Shown piece after piece: positions 26,337 to 35,238 of a stretch of 59,301 nt of DNA (positions are counted from its first letter, which is position 1; every line of letters begins with the position of its first letter). The DNA comes from Komarekiella delphini-convector SJRDD-AB1 (lineage in GTDB: Bacteria; Cyanobacteriota; Cyanobacteriia; Cyanobacteriales; Nostocaceae). A model generated the notes under the pieces. That model ran no database searches. It was given only the letters and a program-made list of their open reading frames with translations, and was not told the origin of the DNA. The translations under genes and the position numbers were made by a program. The DNA lies in assembly GCF_014831675.1 (NCBI RefSeq), contig NZ_VJXY01000010.1:44185-103485 (forward strand), written 5' to 3'.

Positions 26337-28400
26337 ATGCGAATTTTATTTTTGCATCCGAATTTTCCTGCCCAATTTCGTCATCTAGCTGTCGCTCTAG
26401 CCAAAGACAAACGTAATCAAGTCTTCTTTGGAACTGCTCGTAAAGAAGGTAATTTACCAGGCGTTAATAATGTCATCTATAGCCCTACACGAGAGGCCCG
26501 GCCCGAAACCCACCACTATGTCAGACCCCTAGAAAATGCCGTCCTTCAGGGTCAAGGTGTTTATAGATTGGCAGAACAACTCAAAGCTCGAAAATTTATT
26601 CCTGATGTAGTCTATGGCCATTCGGGTTGGGGCCCGACCCTATTTATCAAAGATATTTTTCCCAACAGTAAGTTACTGTGTTATTTCGAGTGGTTTTATC
26701 ATGCTCATGGTTCCGACGCAGACTTTGATCCTAATGAACCGCTCACTGCTGACGATGAAGCCAGGATTCGGATTAAAAACGCTCCGATTTTGCAGGATTT
26801 ATATAGTTGCGATCGCGGTCTTTCTCCTACCTATTGGCAGCGCCAGCAATTTCCGCCGGAGTATCACAATAAGATAAATGTGCTTCATGATGGCATTGAT
26901 ACGCAATTCTTTTGCCCCAAGCCAGGAGCAAAGTTAGTTCTCCCACGCATCAATCTAGACCTTTCTCACGCCACAGAAATCGTCACTTATGTGGCGCGGG
27001 GTATGGAGCCTTATCGGGGATTTCCGCAATTTATAGAGGCAGTTGCTTTACTCCAACAAAAACGTCCTCAATGTCATGTAGTGATTGTGGGAGAAAATCG
27101 CGTAGCTTACGGCAAACAGCTTCCTGATGGCAAAACCTACAAAGAGGTGATGCTAGAAAAATATGCTCTCGATCTGGGCAGAGTTCATTTTACAGGCTGG
27201 TTGCCTTATGCTGAATATCTGCAAGTTCTCCAAGCTTCTTCTGTACATGTTTATTTAACGCGTCCCTTCGTCCTGTCTTGGTCAATGTTGGAGACTTTAT
27301 CAGCAGGTTGTTTGTTGATAGCTTCTAAAACTGCCCCTGTAACCGAGGTAATCCAAGATGGCGTCAATGGTCTATTAGTAGACTTTTTCTCACCTCAAGA
27401 AATTGCTGATCGCATTGAAGAAGCGCTTACAAATCCAGAGCAGATGGCGTTGATTCGCGCTCAAGCAAGAGAAACAATTTTGAAGCGCTACGACTTGGCG
27501 CAGTTATTACCCCAGCAGATGCAATGGATACAGCAGCAAGAAGATGATAAAAGCAACCTATTTCTATATAAAAAAACTCAGCTTGAGTTAATAACTACGA
27601 CTCAAGAGAACGGCTCAAATGGGAAACACAAAAACCCAGCACTTATACAAGTCAATAACCAGACAGTAACAGCTCAAGAAATTATTCCCCTCTTGAGTCG
27701 ATACCAACTACTACCAAAGCTCCAGCAAGAACTTTTGATTGACGAAGCGATGTCTACGACGGGCTTTGCCTACGCACCCTTTAACTGCACACCAGAAGAA
27801 CAAGCTAAATGTTGTCAAGATTTCTGTACAAAACATCAGTTAATGTCGGAGTCTGAACGCCTAAGTTGGCTAGAGCAGCAAGGTATGACTGAAACACAAT
27901 TTTTAGACCTTGCAACCCGGAACCTGAAAATCGAGAAATTTAAACAAGCTACTTGGGGTAGCCAACTAGAATCTTACTTTTACCAAAGAAAGAAGCAACT
28001 AGACCAAGTTGTTTACTCCTTAATCCGCACTCATGATGCTGCTGCTGCCCAAGAACTTTACTTCCGTCTTCTAGAAAACGAACAGCCTTTTGCTGAACTA
28101 GCAGCGCAATACTCTCAAGGCTCAGAAGCCCAGGTTGGAGGCTTAATAGGCCCGGTTGCAATGAGTACACCTCATCCCAAACTAGCTCGAATTCTTGCTG
28201 TAAATCAACCAGGGCAATTATCTCCCCCAACTCGTGTAGGAGATTGGTGGGTGATTGTGCGACCAGAAAAATATATGCCAGCTCAACTTGACGAACCCAT
28301 GCAGCAAAAGCTGCTCAACGAACTCTTCTCTTCCTGGTTAAAAGAGCAACTGCAACAACAAAATTCTCAGAAACAAGTGGAAGTACAAAAACCAGCTTGA
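26337..28400 (+). CDS. GT4 glycosyltransferase fused to PpiC/SurA-like prolyl isomerase
   Basis: A 687-residue two-part protein. Residues 1-395 are a GT-B, family 4-like glycosyltransferase ('MRILFLHPNFPAQFRHLAVA', 'VYGHSGWGPTLF', 'VARGMEPYRGFPQFIEAVAL', 'WSMLETLSAGCLLIASKTAP', 'VIQDGVNGLLVDFF'). Residues about 430-687 form a SurA-type peptidyl-prolyl isomerase: a helical N-part ('ALIQVNNQTVTAQEIIPLLS', 'QTQFLDLATRNLKIEKFK'-like) and a parvulin core ('FAELAAQYSQGSEAQVGGLI', 'NQPGQLSPPTRVGDWWVIVR'). There is no signal peptide or membrane helix, so both parts should be cytosolic. The gene lies between RTX genes. I infer glycosylation and folding control of RTX proteins before export. A small repeat is inserted in frame at about 27745-27780. 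Confidence 0.85.
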   Translation: MRILFLHPNFPAQFRHLAVALAKDKRNQVFFGTARKEGNLPGVNNVIYSPTREARPETHHYVRPLENAVLQGQGVYRLAEQLKARKFIPDVVYGHSGWGPTLFIKDIFPNSKLLCYFEWFYHAHGSDADFDPNEPLTADDEARIRIKNAPILQDLYSCDRGLSPTYWQRQQFPPEYHNKINVLHDGIDTQFFCPKPGAKLVLPRINLDLSHATEIVTYVARGMEPYRGFPQFIEAVALLQQKRPQCHVVIVGENRVAYGKQLPDGKTYKEVMLEKYALDLGRVHFTGWLPYAEYLQVLQASSVHVYLTRPFVLSWSMLETLSAGCLLIASKTAPVTEVIQDGVNGLLVDFFSPQEIADRIEEALTNPEQMALIRAQARETILKRYDLAQLLPQQMQWIQQQEDDKSNLFLYKKTQLELITTTQENGSNGKHKNPALIQVNNQTVTAQEIIPLLSRYQLLPKLQQELLIDEAMSTTGFAYAPFNCTPEEQAKCCQDFCTKHQLMSESERLSWLEQQGMTETQFLDLATRNLKIEKFKQATWGSQLESYFYQRKKQLDQVVYSLIRTHDAAAAQELYFRLLENEQPFAELAAQYSQGSEAQVGGLIGPVAMSTPHPKLARILAVNQPGQLSPPTRVGDWWVIVRPEKYMPAQLDEPMQQKLLNELFSSWLKEQLQQQNSQKQVEVQKPA
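27745..27780. repeat. In-frame dispersed repeat in the GT4-PPIase gene
   Basis: GAAGCGATGTCTACGACGGG plus CTTTGCCTACGCACC resembles the dispersed element GCGATGtCTACGgCGGGCTacGCCTACGC of Nostoc genomes. It is translated as 'EAMSTTGFAYAPF' within the isomerase part. Confidence 0.5.
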
Positions 28401-28442
28401 ATTCACAACCTTTAAACCGAGCAGATTTTTTAGGTAAATAGC

Positions 28443-29969
28443 ATGCCAGCTTTCAACTTTAGTGAACAAAATCTGGTGGGAAATGACTTTAGCGGTCAAA
28501 ACTTGAATGGTTCCAATTTTTTCAAAGCCACCCTCACAAACGTCCTATTCACTCCCAACGCTCAGGGCACACGCACACAACTGAGAAGCACTAACTTTGA
28601 AGAAGCAGTTCTGATTAACGTTGATGCATCAAATGCCATTTTTGCCCCTAATGCTAGCTTTCCTCAACCAGCTAATTTTTTTAAGGCGAAATTGGAAAAT
28701 GTTAATCTCAGTGGAGCCAACCTGAGAGAGGCTAATCTGTCCCTAATTGACACGAAATTCATCAACCTGTCAAACGCTAATCTGACAAATGCTAATCTGC
28801 GGGAAGCTAATCTCGGTGGTGAACAATCCGAGCGACCGAATCTTAGAGGTGCTAACTTTACCGGAGCAGATTTATTTAAGGCAAAGTTAAAAGCTGCTGA
28901 CTTAACGGGCGCAAAGCTAGTGAATGTCAACCTGGAAGAAACTGAGCTGGAAGACGCTCTCTTAATCAACGTTGATGCAACGGGTGCTGATTTCCGGTTG
29001 GCAAAACTCACAGATCTGACTCTGCAAGACTCTATCTTTGACCTAGCTAATTTCAGCGGTAATTCTTTAAGTGATGCTCCACTCGAACCAGGCCAGACGG
29101 GCAATGTCAAGTTTCGTGGCGCTAATCTAAGCAACTTTCTTGCAGATGACGCTGTTTTGACGGGTGCTGATTTTAGTCCTTTTGTAGCTGCCAATGGCGA
29201 TGTTACCGTAACGAATCTGAGTGGAGCCAAATTTGATGATACTGATTTGAGTGGAGCTAACTTTACGCAAGCTAACGCAGAAGGCGTTTTCATCAATGGG
29301 CTTGCCGTTGGCGCGAATTTCACAAATACCAATCTGAAAAATGCTGATCTGTCTAAAGGTGACTTCACCAATGCCACCTTCGTGGGAGCAGATCTGACTG
29401 GTGCGATCGCAGTTGATGCCATTGGTCTAACTGTTGGAGATGCAATTAACAACACCTTCAATGGAACAAGCAGTAACGATAACCTCTTTGGTAATGCTGG
29501 CGATGATATCCTCAACGGTGATGCCGGTAATGATTATCTCGACGGGGGGCTAGGCAATGATATGCTCACCGGCGGTGGTGGCAGTGACACTCTCAGTGGT
29601 GGTGCAGGCAGTGACATTCTCACTGGCGGTGCTGGAAATGATTTCTTAATTGGTAATGCCGGAAATGATACCCTCACTGGCAGCGCCGGAATTGATACCA
29701 TTCGCTACAGCAGTGGCGATGGTCAAGACCGAATCAACGGATTTGTAACAGGAACAGGCGGAGATATCCTTTCCTTCAGTGACATTAATGCAATTGATGT
29801 ACGAATAGTCAACGCTAATACCCAATTCCGACTTGGAGATGGCATTGCTGGCAACGCAAACTTTGGCACAGGCTCTTTGTTAGTCACCCTCGTCAATACT
29901 TCCTTTACCCAGGCTGATATCAGCACCAACATTGATCCAACCAACAGCCCTGTCTTCCAGTTTTCATAA
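28443..29969 (+). CDS. Pentapeptide-repeat / RTX chimeric exoprotein
   Basis: A 508-residue protein. Residues 1-320 are pentapeptide repeats of the A(D/N)Lxx kind ('LSGANLREANLSLIDTKF', 'LTNANLREANLGG', 'LRGANFTGADLFKAKLKAAD'), which build a right-handed quadrilateral beta helix. Residues about 345-420 are RTX nonapeptides ('NAGDDILNGDAGNDYLDGG' and following). A C-terminal region of about 90 residues ends 'NSPVFQFS'. There is no Sec signal. The stacking of two kinds of repeat helix would make a long rod with a Ca-dependent end. It starts 42 bases after the GT4-PPIase stop, so the two are very likely co-transcribed. Confidence 0.88.
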   Translation: MPAFNFSEQNLVGNDFSGQNLNGSNFFKATLTNVLFTPNAQGTRTQLRSTNFEEAVLINVDASNAIFAPNASFPQPANFFKAKLENVNLSGANLREANLSLIDTKFINLSNANLTNANLREANLGGEQSERPNLRGANFTGADLFKAKLKAADLTGAKLVNVNLEETELEDALLINVDATGADFRLAKLTDLTLQDSIFDLANFSGNSLSDAPLEPGQTGNVKFRGANLSNFLADDAVLTGADFSPFVAANGDVTVTNLSGAKFDDTDLSGANFTQANAEGVFINGLAVGANFTNTNLKNADLSKGDFTNATFVGADLTGAIAVDAIGLTVGDAINNTFNGTSSNDNLFGNAGDDILNGDAGNDYLDGGLGNDMLTGGGGSDTLSGGAGSDILTGGAGNDFLIGNAGNDTLTGSAGIDTIRYSSGDGQDRINGFVTGTGGDILSFSDINAIDVRIVNANTQFRLGDGIAGNANFGTGSLLVTLVNTSFTQADISTNIDPTNSPVFQFS

Positions 29970-30047
29970 GGATGCATCCCAGAACATATACATCTGAGCT
30001 TGAATCCTTAAACTCTCAACCACTTTGAAAATCAAAAGGCAATAAAT

Positions 30048-31112
30048 ATGAGTATCATTGGAACCCCAGGTAACGATAACATCTTAGGTACTGGTCTTGA
30101 TGACCATATCGATGGTCTAGGTGGCAATGACTTTATTGACGGTCAAGATGGAACTGACACCCTTGTTGGGGGATTAGGCAACGATACCCTTGTAGGAGAT
30201 GACGGTGATGATAGCCTCTTGGGCGGAGATGGTGCAGATTCCCTCAATGGCGATGACGGCAATGATACCCTCTTTGGTCAGGCAGGTAGTGATCTTCTTG
30301 ATGGTGCTAACGGCAACGATTACCTCAATGGTGGTGATGGCAATGATACCCTCTTTGGTGAGACTGGAGACGACACCCTTCTTGGCTTAGGTGGAAATGA
30401 TTTTCTAGGTGGGTTCAGAGTTGACAACCAAGGTAATCTCGAAGGCGAGTTCGCTAATGACTTCCTCGACGGTGGAGTCGGCAATGATACTCTTGATGGC
30501 TGGGATGGAGATGACACCCTTCTGGGTGGGGTAGGTCTTGACAGATTACTTGGTGGAGATGGTAGTGACTTAATCAATGGCGGGGCTGATGCTGATACCC
30601 TCAATGGCGATGCCGGTGATGACACTCTCAACGGCGAGGCTGGTGCTGATAGCTTAGTTGGTGGTTTAGGCAATGACACCCTCAGTGGCGGTATCGGTAA
30701 TGATATTCTTGATGGTCAAGAAGACAATGACGCGATCGAAGGTGGGGATGGCAACGACACCTTAATTGGTGGTGGTGGTAGTGATACTCTAACTGGCGGT
30801 GCTGGTGCTGATAGATTTCAATTTAATGCTTCCACTGAAGGCATTGATATCATCACAAACTTTTCTGTTATTGATGACACCATCCTTGTTTCTGCTGCTG
30901 GTTTCGGCGGCGGGTTGGTAGCTGGTGTACTTCCAGCAAGCCAATTTCACTTAGGTTCGTTAGCTAACGATTCCTCAGACCGATTTATCTACGACACAAG
31001 TATTGATGTACTCTACTTTGACATCGATGGTACAGGTAGTACTTCGCAGGTAGAACTAGCTAGATTCTCTAACAATCCTTCGATTACTAGGAATGACATT
31101 GTTGTTTTCTAG
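30048..31112 (+). CDS. RTX (hemolysin-type Ca-binding repeat) exoprotein 2
   Basis: A 354-residue RTX protein. Residues 5-255 are continuous GGxGxDxLx repeats. The C-terminal 100 residues follow the type I secretion pattern seen in serralysin-like proteins: 'GADRFQFNASTEG', 'DIITNFSVIDDTILV', 'DRFIYDTSIDVLYFDIDGTG' and the end 'ITRNDIVVF'. It starts 78 bases after the chimeric protein. A 12-bp hairpin follows before the second glycosyltransferase-like gene. No T1SS ABC transporter is encoded next to it. Confidence 0.9.
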   Translation: MSIIGTPGNDNILGTGLDDHIDGLGGNDFIDGQDGTDTLVGGLGNDTLVGDDGDDSLLGGDGADSLNGDDGNDTLFGQAGSDLLDGANGNDYLNGGDGNDTLFGETGDDTLLGLGGNDFLGGFRVDNQGNLEGEFANDFLDGGVGNDTLDGWDGDDTLLGGVGLDRLLGGDGSDLINGGADADTLNGDAGDDTLNGEAGADSLVGGLGNDTLSGGIGNDILDGQEDNDAIEGGDGNDTLIGGGGSDTLTGGAGADRFQFNASTEGIDIITNFSVIDDTILVSAAGFGGGLVAGVLPASQFHLGSLANDSSDRFIYDTSIDVLYFDIDGTGSTSQVELARFSNNPSITRNDIVVF

Positions 31113-31214
31113 ATATCAGAAAGATACGTTTGTTAATGTTCGGCTCGTTAGCTGAACACACGTTTGATGAGATACTCCAAGTATTACTAAGCCATTGTTC
31201 ACAATCATTGTTTT

Positions 31215-31253
31215 CATCTGTTGCTGATCTTATGTGTAGGACAGCAACAGATG
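31215..31253 (+). promoter_or_regulatory. 12-bp perfect hairpin before the second glycosyltransferase gene
   Basis: CATCTGTTGCTG and CAGCAACAGATG are exact inverted arms with a 15-base loop, 33 bases before the ATG at 31286. There is no T-run. It sits in the same position and has a TGCTG/CAGCA core like the hairpin at 26289, suggesting a shared role in setting RTX-to-transferase expression ratio. Confidence 0.6.
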
Positions 31254-31285
31254 AATACTCATAACTTCAAAATATTGAAACTTCA

Positions 31286-32152
31286 ATGCGGATTCTTTTT
31301 ACCATTGCCCACTTTTTTAATCCTGACAACAAGGGTAAGCACGCTTCCCAAAGAAAAGACCCCCAACCTCGCTTGCTGGCATTAAGCCAAAGCCTTGCTG
31401 CTTTGCATCAGCTATTTGGCAAATCTCAACGTATTATCAACATTGAACGGCGACTGGCTTTCCCCGCGAATCAACTGCAAGCCCACGAACTAGATATTAT
31501 TATTTGTACAACCAAAGATAATCATCTTCTGAATCAGTTACCTTTACCTTCCCATTTTTATAAGCACCATCCTACCCAGGCAGAACCTTTATTGTTGGGG
31601 TTTGAGTGCGAAGCATTACTGCGTGATTATCTTGGTCAGTATGATTACTATTGTTTCCTTGAAGATGACCTAATTCTTCATGATCCCTGGTTATTTATCA
31701 AATTAAATTGGTTTACTCAGCAAGCAAATGATCTGAGTCTGCTTCAACCGAATCGTTATGAAGTCTGCACTCACAATCTAACATATAAAGCTTACATTGA
31801 TGGTGATTTAGCAGCAAGAGTAACCGCACCTTTTCAGAATGTAAACGAGCAACCAAAACTTCAGGGTAAAATTCTAGGGATGCCAATTTTATTTCGTCGC
31901 GCCCTTAATCCTCACTCTGGCTGTTACTTTTTGAATGCTAATCAGATGGCTTACTGGGCTAGCCAATCTTATTTTCTTGACCGCAATACCAGCTTTATTA
32001 GTCCTTTAGAAAGTGCTGCAACATTAGGAATAATGAAGACATTTCGAGTTTACAAAACAGCTCCAGAGCAAGCAAGTTTTCTAGAGATTCAGCACTTTGG
32101 AACGGGATTTCTCAGACTTATAGGAGAAAAAGTAGGACTAGCAGAAAGTTGA
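31286..32152 (+). CDS. Putative glycosyltransferase of the RTX locus
   Basis: A 288-residue soluble protein. It opens with 'MRILFTIAHFFNPDNKGKHA', like the start of glycosyltransferases, and holds a probable metal/nucleotide-sugar motif 'YDYYCFLEDDLILHDPWLF' (EDD). 'LNPHSGCYFLNANQMAYWA' resembles the acceptor-side motif of GT-A enzymes. I do not recognise the exact family. Its place after the RTX genes and before the dTDP-rhamnose genes suggests that it adds a sugar to the RTX products or a cell-surface glycan. Confidence 0.6.
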   Translation: MRILFTIAHFFNPDNKGKHASQRKDPQPRLLALSQSLAALHQLFGKSQRIINIERRLAFPANQLQAHELDIIICTTKDNHLLNQLPLPSHFYKHHPTQAEPLLLGFECEALLRDYLGQYDYYCFLEDDLILHDPWLFIKLNWFTQQANDLSLLQPNRYEVCTHNLTYKAYIDGDLAARVTAPFQNVNEQPKLQGKILGMPILFRRALNPHSGCYFLNANQMAYWASQSYFLDRNTSFISPLESAATLGIMKTFRVYKTAPEQASFLEIQHFGTGFLRLIGEKVGLAES

Positions 32153-32575
32153 ATTTTAGTATCTTAGTAACTCTAATTGTGTAAATCAGATACGTTCATG
32201 AGTCTACCAAAACTAGTCAAAATAAAACTATGAAAATATTAAATATGACCATTAATATTAACAGCAAGCTTTATTATAGTATTCCTAAATTTGTGAGAAA
32301 TCACTCATGTCCTTTACAGGTGACTGAAATTAAAGGTGTAGGGGTGTAAGGGTTTGGGGGGGGAGGGAGAAAACTCCTAGTTGTAATCGCTCTAGGCTAC
32401 GTAGTGTGTTGCAGACAAGCTTCTTTTTACGCTGCGCGATCGCTAAACCTACGCTAACGCTAGTTTCCTGGATTGCCAGGAAATTTCCTTTCTCTTAAGG
32501 GATACGCTATGTGTAATGACAGCCTTAATAAAATATCTTACAACTCAAATAGGATTGCTATATAAGGAGTAGATC
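32153..32575. other. Intergenic region before rfbA
   Basis: 423 bases with no gene. Seen here: a GGGGGGGGAGGG run near 32360, a repeat-like GCGCGATCGCTAAACCTACGC segment near 32436, a short CCTGGattgCCAGG stem near 32467, and a TAAGGAG ribosome site before rfbA. Confidence 0.6.
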
Positions 32576-33532
32576 ATGAAAGGCATTATTTTGGCTGGTG
32601 GTTCCGGTACTCGTCTTTATCCAATAACTCATGTTATCAGTAAACAACTAGTGCCTGTTTATGATAAGCCAATGATTTATTACTCATTATCTGTATTAAT
32701 GTTAGCTGGCATTAGGGAAATTTTAATTATTTCCACACCTAGTGATTTGCCATTATTTAAAAAACTATTAAAAGATGGTAGTCAGTGGGGATTAAAGTTT
32801 AGTTATGTCAAACAACCAAAGCCGGAAGGTTTAGCTCAAGCCTTTATTTTGGGCAAAGACTTTATTGCTAACGAGCCAGTATGTTTAATTTTAGGTGACA
32901 ATATCTTTTATGGACATGGTTTGACAGAAGTACTGAATCGAGCAGCAAATTTGAAGAAAGGCGGATTGGTATTTGGCTATCAAGTCAAACATCCTGAACA
33001 ATATGGTGTAATCGAATTTGACAAACACATGCGTGTAATTGATATAGAAGAAAAACCACTAATTCCTAAATCTAAGTACGTGATTCCTGGTATTTACTTT
33101 TATGATAGCCAAGTTGTAGAAATTGCTTCTAGTCTCAAACCTTCTACTCGCAACGAGTTAGAAATTACTGATTTGAACCTGATTTATTTGCAGCGGGGTC
33201 AACTGCAAGTAGAACTTTTAGGAAGAGGATATGCATGGTTAGACACTGGTACTCATGAATTTTTACATCAGGCAAGTAGTTTTATTCAAACTCTAGAAGA
33301 ACGGCAGGGTTTAAAAATAGCCTGTATTGAAGAAATTGCTTATAACCAAGGATATATTGACTCATGCCAACTTCGTCACTTAGCTGAGTCTATGGCTAAG
33401 AGTAGCTATGGTCATTACCTAATGACAATTTTAGAGAATAATCAGAACTATGAATCAATTATACAAAATGATAAAACAGAATTATTTTCTGTCAATCAAT
33501 CGCCTTCGGATATAAATTTACAGCTTCTATAA
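32576..33532 (+). CDS. rfbA: Glucose-1-phosphate thymidylyltransferase
   Basis: A 318-residue RfbA/RmlA: '[19 protein letters not shown]' nucleotide-binding start, '[15 protein letters not shown]', '[10 protein letters not shown]', '[10 protein letters not shown]' and '[10 protein letters not shown]'. It makes dTDP-glucose from dTTP and glucose-1-phosphate, the first step to dTDP-rhamnose. The usual length is near 290; the last 25-30 residues are an extra, Asn/Ser-rich tail of low conservation. TAAGGAGT lies before the ATG. rfbC and rfbD follow; rfbB, the dehydratase, is not in the window. Confidence 0.95.
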   Translation: MKGIILAGGSGTRLYPITHVISKQLVPVYDKPMIYYSLSVLMLAGIREILIISTPSDLPLFKKLLKDGSQWGLKFSYVKQPKPEGLAQAFILGKDFIANEPVCLILGDNIFYGHGLTEVLNRAANLKKGGLVFGYQVKHPEQYGVIEFDKHMRVIDIEEKPLIPKSKYVIPGIYFYDSQVVEIASSLKPSTRNELEITDLNLIYLQRGQLQVELLGRGYAWLDTGTHEFLHQASSFIQTLEERQGLKIACIEEIAYNQGYIDSCQLRHLAESMAKSSYGHYLMTILENNQNYESIIQNDKTELFSVNQSPSDINLQLL

Positions 33533-33799
33533 GCTAAGCTCGACTTTATCCAAATCCAAGAATGTAACGCTTAAAATATTGCGAATTTTCTGACTTTGTG
33601 ATAGAAAGTTTTTTTGAATGATTAGTTTTTATGAAATCGAGTAAGTTAAAACCTCAATTTAATGAATGTTTTAGCTTATACGTAGAGGCTTTTTAGCAGC
33701 TTGCCACAGGTATCGCCCACCAAAACTATAATATTATCTACAAAAATGAGGTTAGCTAATTATTTAAAGCAAAAATTATATAGCAAAAATGGAATTGCA

Positions 33800-34345
33800 A
33801 TGAATATTATACAGACAGAAATTCCTGATTTATTAGTGATTGAACCACAAATTTTTAGTGATAATCGTGGTTTATTTTATGAAAGTTATAACGAAAAAAC
33901 CTTACTAGAAAAAGCAGGAATTGCTGAGCATTTCGTCCAAGATAATCATTCTCTTTCCGCTAGAAACGTATTACGTGGCTTGCACTATCAAATCCAGCAA
34001 TCTCAAGGAAAACTAGTAAGAGTAATATCAGGTACAGTCTTTGATGTAGCTGTCGATTTGAGAAAAAGTTCTCAGACTTTCTGTCAATGGGTGGGTATAT
34101 ATCTGACAGCCGAAAATAAACGACAGGTGTGGATACCATCAGGTTTTGCTCACGGTTTTTTGGTGCTTTCAGAGTATGCTGAAGTTTTGTACAAAACGAC
34201 AAACTACTATGCACCACAGTACGAGCGTACTATATTGTGGAATGATCCTGATTTAATGATTGCTTGGCCAATTCAAGAAGAACCAATACTCTCTGCTAAA
34301 GATCAAGTTGCTAAGTTGCTGCGAGATGCAGAGGTGTTTACATGA
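33800..34345 (+). CDS. rfbC: dTDP-4-dehydrorhamnose 3,5-epimerase
   Basis: A 181-residue RfbC/RmlC cupin-fold epimerase: 'IFSDNRGLFYESYNEKTL', 'FVQDNHSLSARNVLRGLHYQ' (catalytic His in LRGLHYQ), 'FDVAVDLRKSS', 'WIPSGFAHGFLVLSEYAEVLYKTT' (here in one domain) and 'WNDPDLMIAWP'. It epimerises dTDP-4-keto-6-deoxyglucose at C3 and C5. ATG 33800 gives the normal family length; in-frame TTG 33701 and ATG 33746 would add a non-conserved leader. It overlaps rfbD by four bases (ATGA), so the two are translationally coupled. Confidence 0.93.
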   Translation: MNIIQTEIPDLLVIEPQIFSDNRGLFYESYNEKTLLEKAGIAEHFVQDNHSLSARNVLRGLHYQIQQSQGKLVRVISGTVFDVAVDLRKSSQTFCQWVGIYLTAENKRQVWIPSGFAHGFLVLSEYAEVLYKTTNYYAPQYERTILWNDPDLMIAWPIQEEPILSAKDQVAKLLRDAEVFT

Positions 34346-35238
34346 AAATCCTACTGACAGGTGCAACTGGACAAGTGGGTTGGGAATTGCAACGCACTTT
34401 GATAACTTTAGGTGAAGTGATTTCTGTAGGGCGCAGTCAGATGGATTTAGCTCAACTAAATACTATTCGCCGTATTATCCGAGAAATCCAACCAGACTTA
34501 ATTATTAATCCAGCCGCTTACACAGCAGTAGATCAAGCAGAGTCAGAACCAGATTTAGTAATGGCTATTAATGGTATTGCTCCGGGTGCGATCGCAGAGG
34601 AAGCAAAGCGGCTGGGTGCAGCCATGATTCACTATTCTACTGATTATGTATTTGATGGTTTAAATACAACTCCCTACACTGAAGCAGATAAACCTAACCC
34701 GCAAAATATCTATGGTATGACAAAACTAGCGGGTGAGCAGGCAATCATGGCTGTAGGTGTGCCACACTTGATTTTACGCACTAGTTGGATCTATGGTTTG
34801 CGAGGTAAAAATTTTTTACTGACTATGCAAAAGCTGGCTCAGGAACGGGAAGAAATTAGAGTTGTTAATAACCAAATTGGTGCGCCTACTTGGAGCCGCC
34901 TAATTGCTGAAGTTACAGCCCAGATTTTATCTCAAGCTCGACAGGATGTATCTGGTTTTCTCGCTAGCAAGAGTGGAATTTATCACTTAACAGCCAATGG
35001 CCAGACTAGCTGGTATGGTTTTGCTAAAGCGATTTTTGACCATAATTTCCAGCAGAGTGAGCGTAAGCTACAGAGGTTAATAGCAATTACCTCTAAGGAT
35101 TATCCAACAGCAGCTAGTAGACCAGCTTATTCTTTATTAAATAGTCAGAAATTATCTAATACTTTTGATCTGGTTCTGCCAGAGTGGCAAAGGAGTTTAG
35201 AGTTAGTACTGACTGAACAGATTTTTGTCACAGCCTAA
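34342..35238 (+). CDS. rfbD: dTDP-4-dehydrorhamnose reductase
   Basis: A 298-residue RfbD/RmlD short-chain reductase: Rossmann start 'MKILLTGATGQVGWELQ', 'IINPAAYTAVDQAESEPDL', 'YSTDYVFDG', the YxxxK pair in 'NIYGMTKLAGEQ', and 'ILRTSWIYG'. It performs the last step to dTDP-L-rhamnose using NAD(P)H. The start overlaps the rfbC stop. The product could feed surface polysaccharide, glycosylation of the upstream RTX proteins, or carotenoid glycosides. Confidence 0.94.
   Translation: MKILLTGATGQVGWELQRTLITLGEVISVGRSQMDLAQLNTIRRIIREIQPDLIINPAAYTAVDQAESEPDLVMAINGIAPGAIAEEAKRLGAAMIHYSTDYVFDGLNTTPYTEADKPNPQNIYGMTKLAGEQAIMAVGVPHLILRTSWIYGLRGKNFLLTMQKLAQEREEIRVVNNQIGAPTWSRLIAEVTAQILSQARQDVSGFLASKSGIYHLTANGQTSWYGFAKAIFDHNFQQSERKLQRLIAITSKDYPTAASRPAYSLLNSQKLSNTFDLVLPEWQRSLELVLTEQIFVTA

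Noticed and set aside
28664-29515. A 283-codon minus-strand open frame opposite the pentapeptide-RTX gene
   Set aside because: It is the antisense shadow of a repetitive gene; its Ser/Ala/Pro-rich translation mirrors the pentapeptide codons and has no ribosome site.
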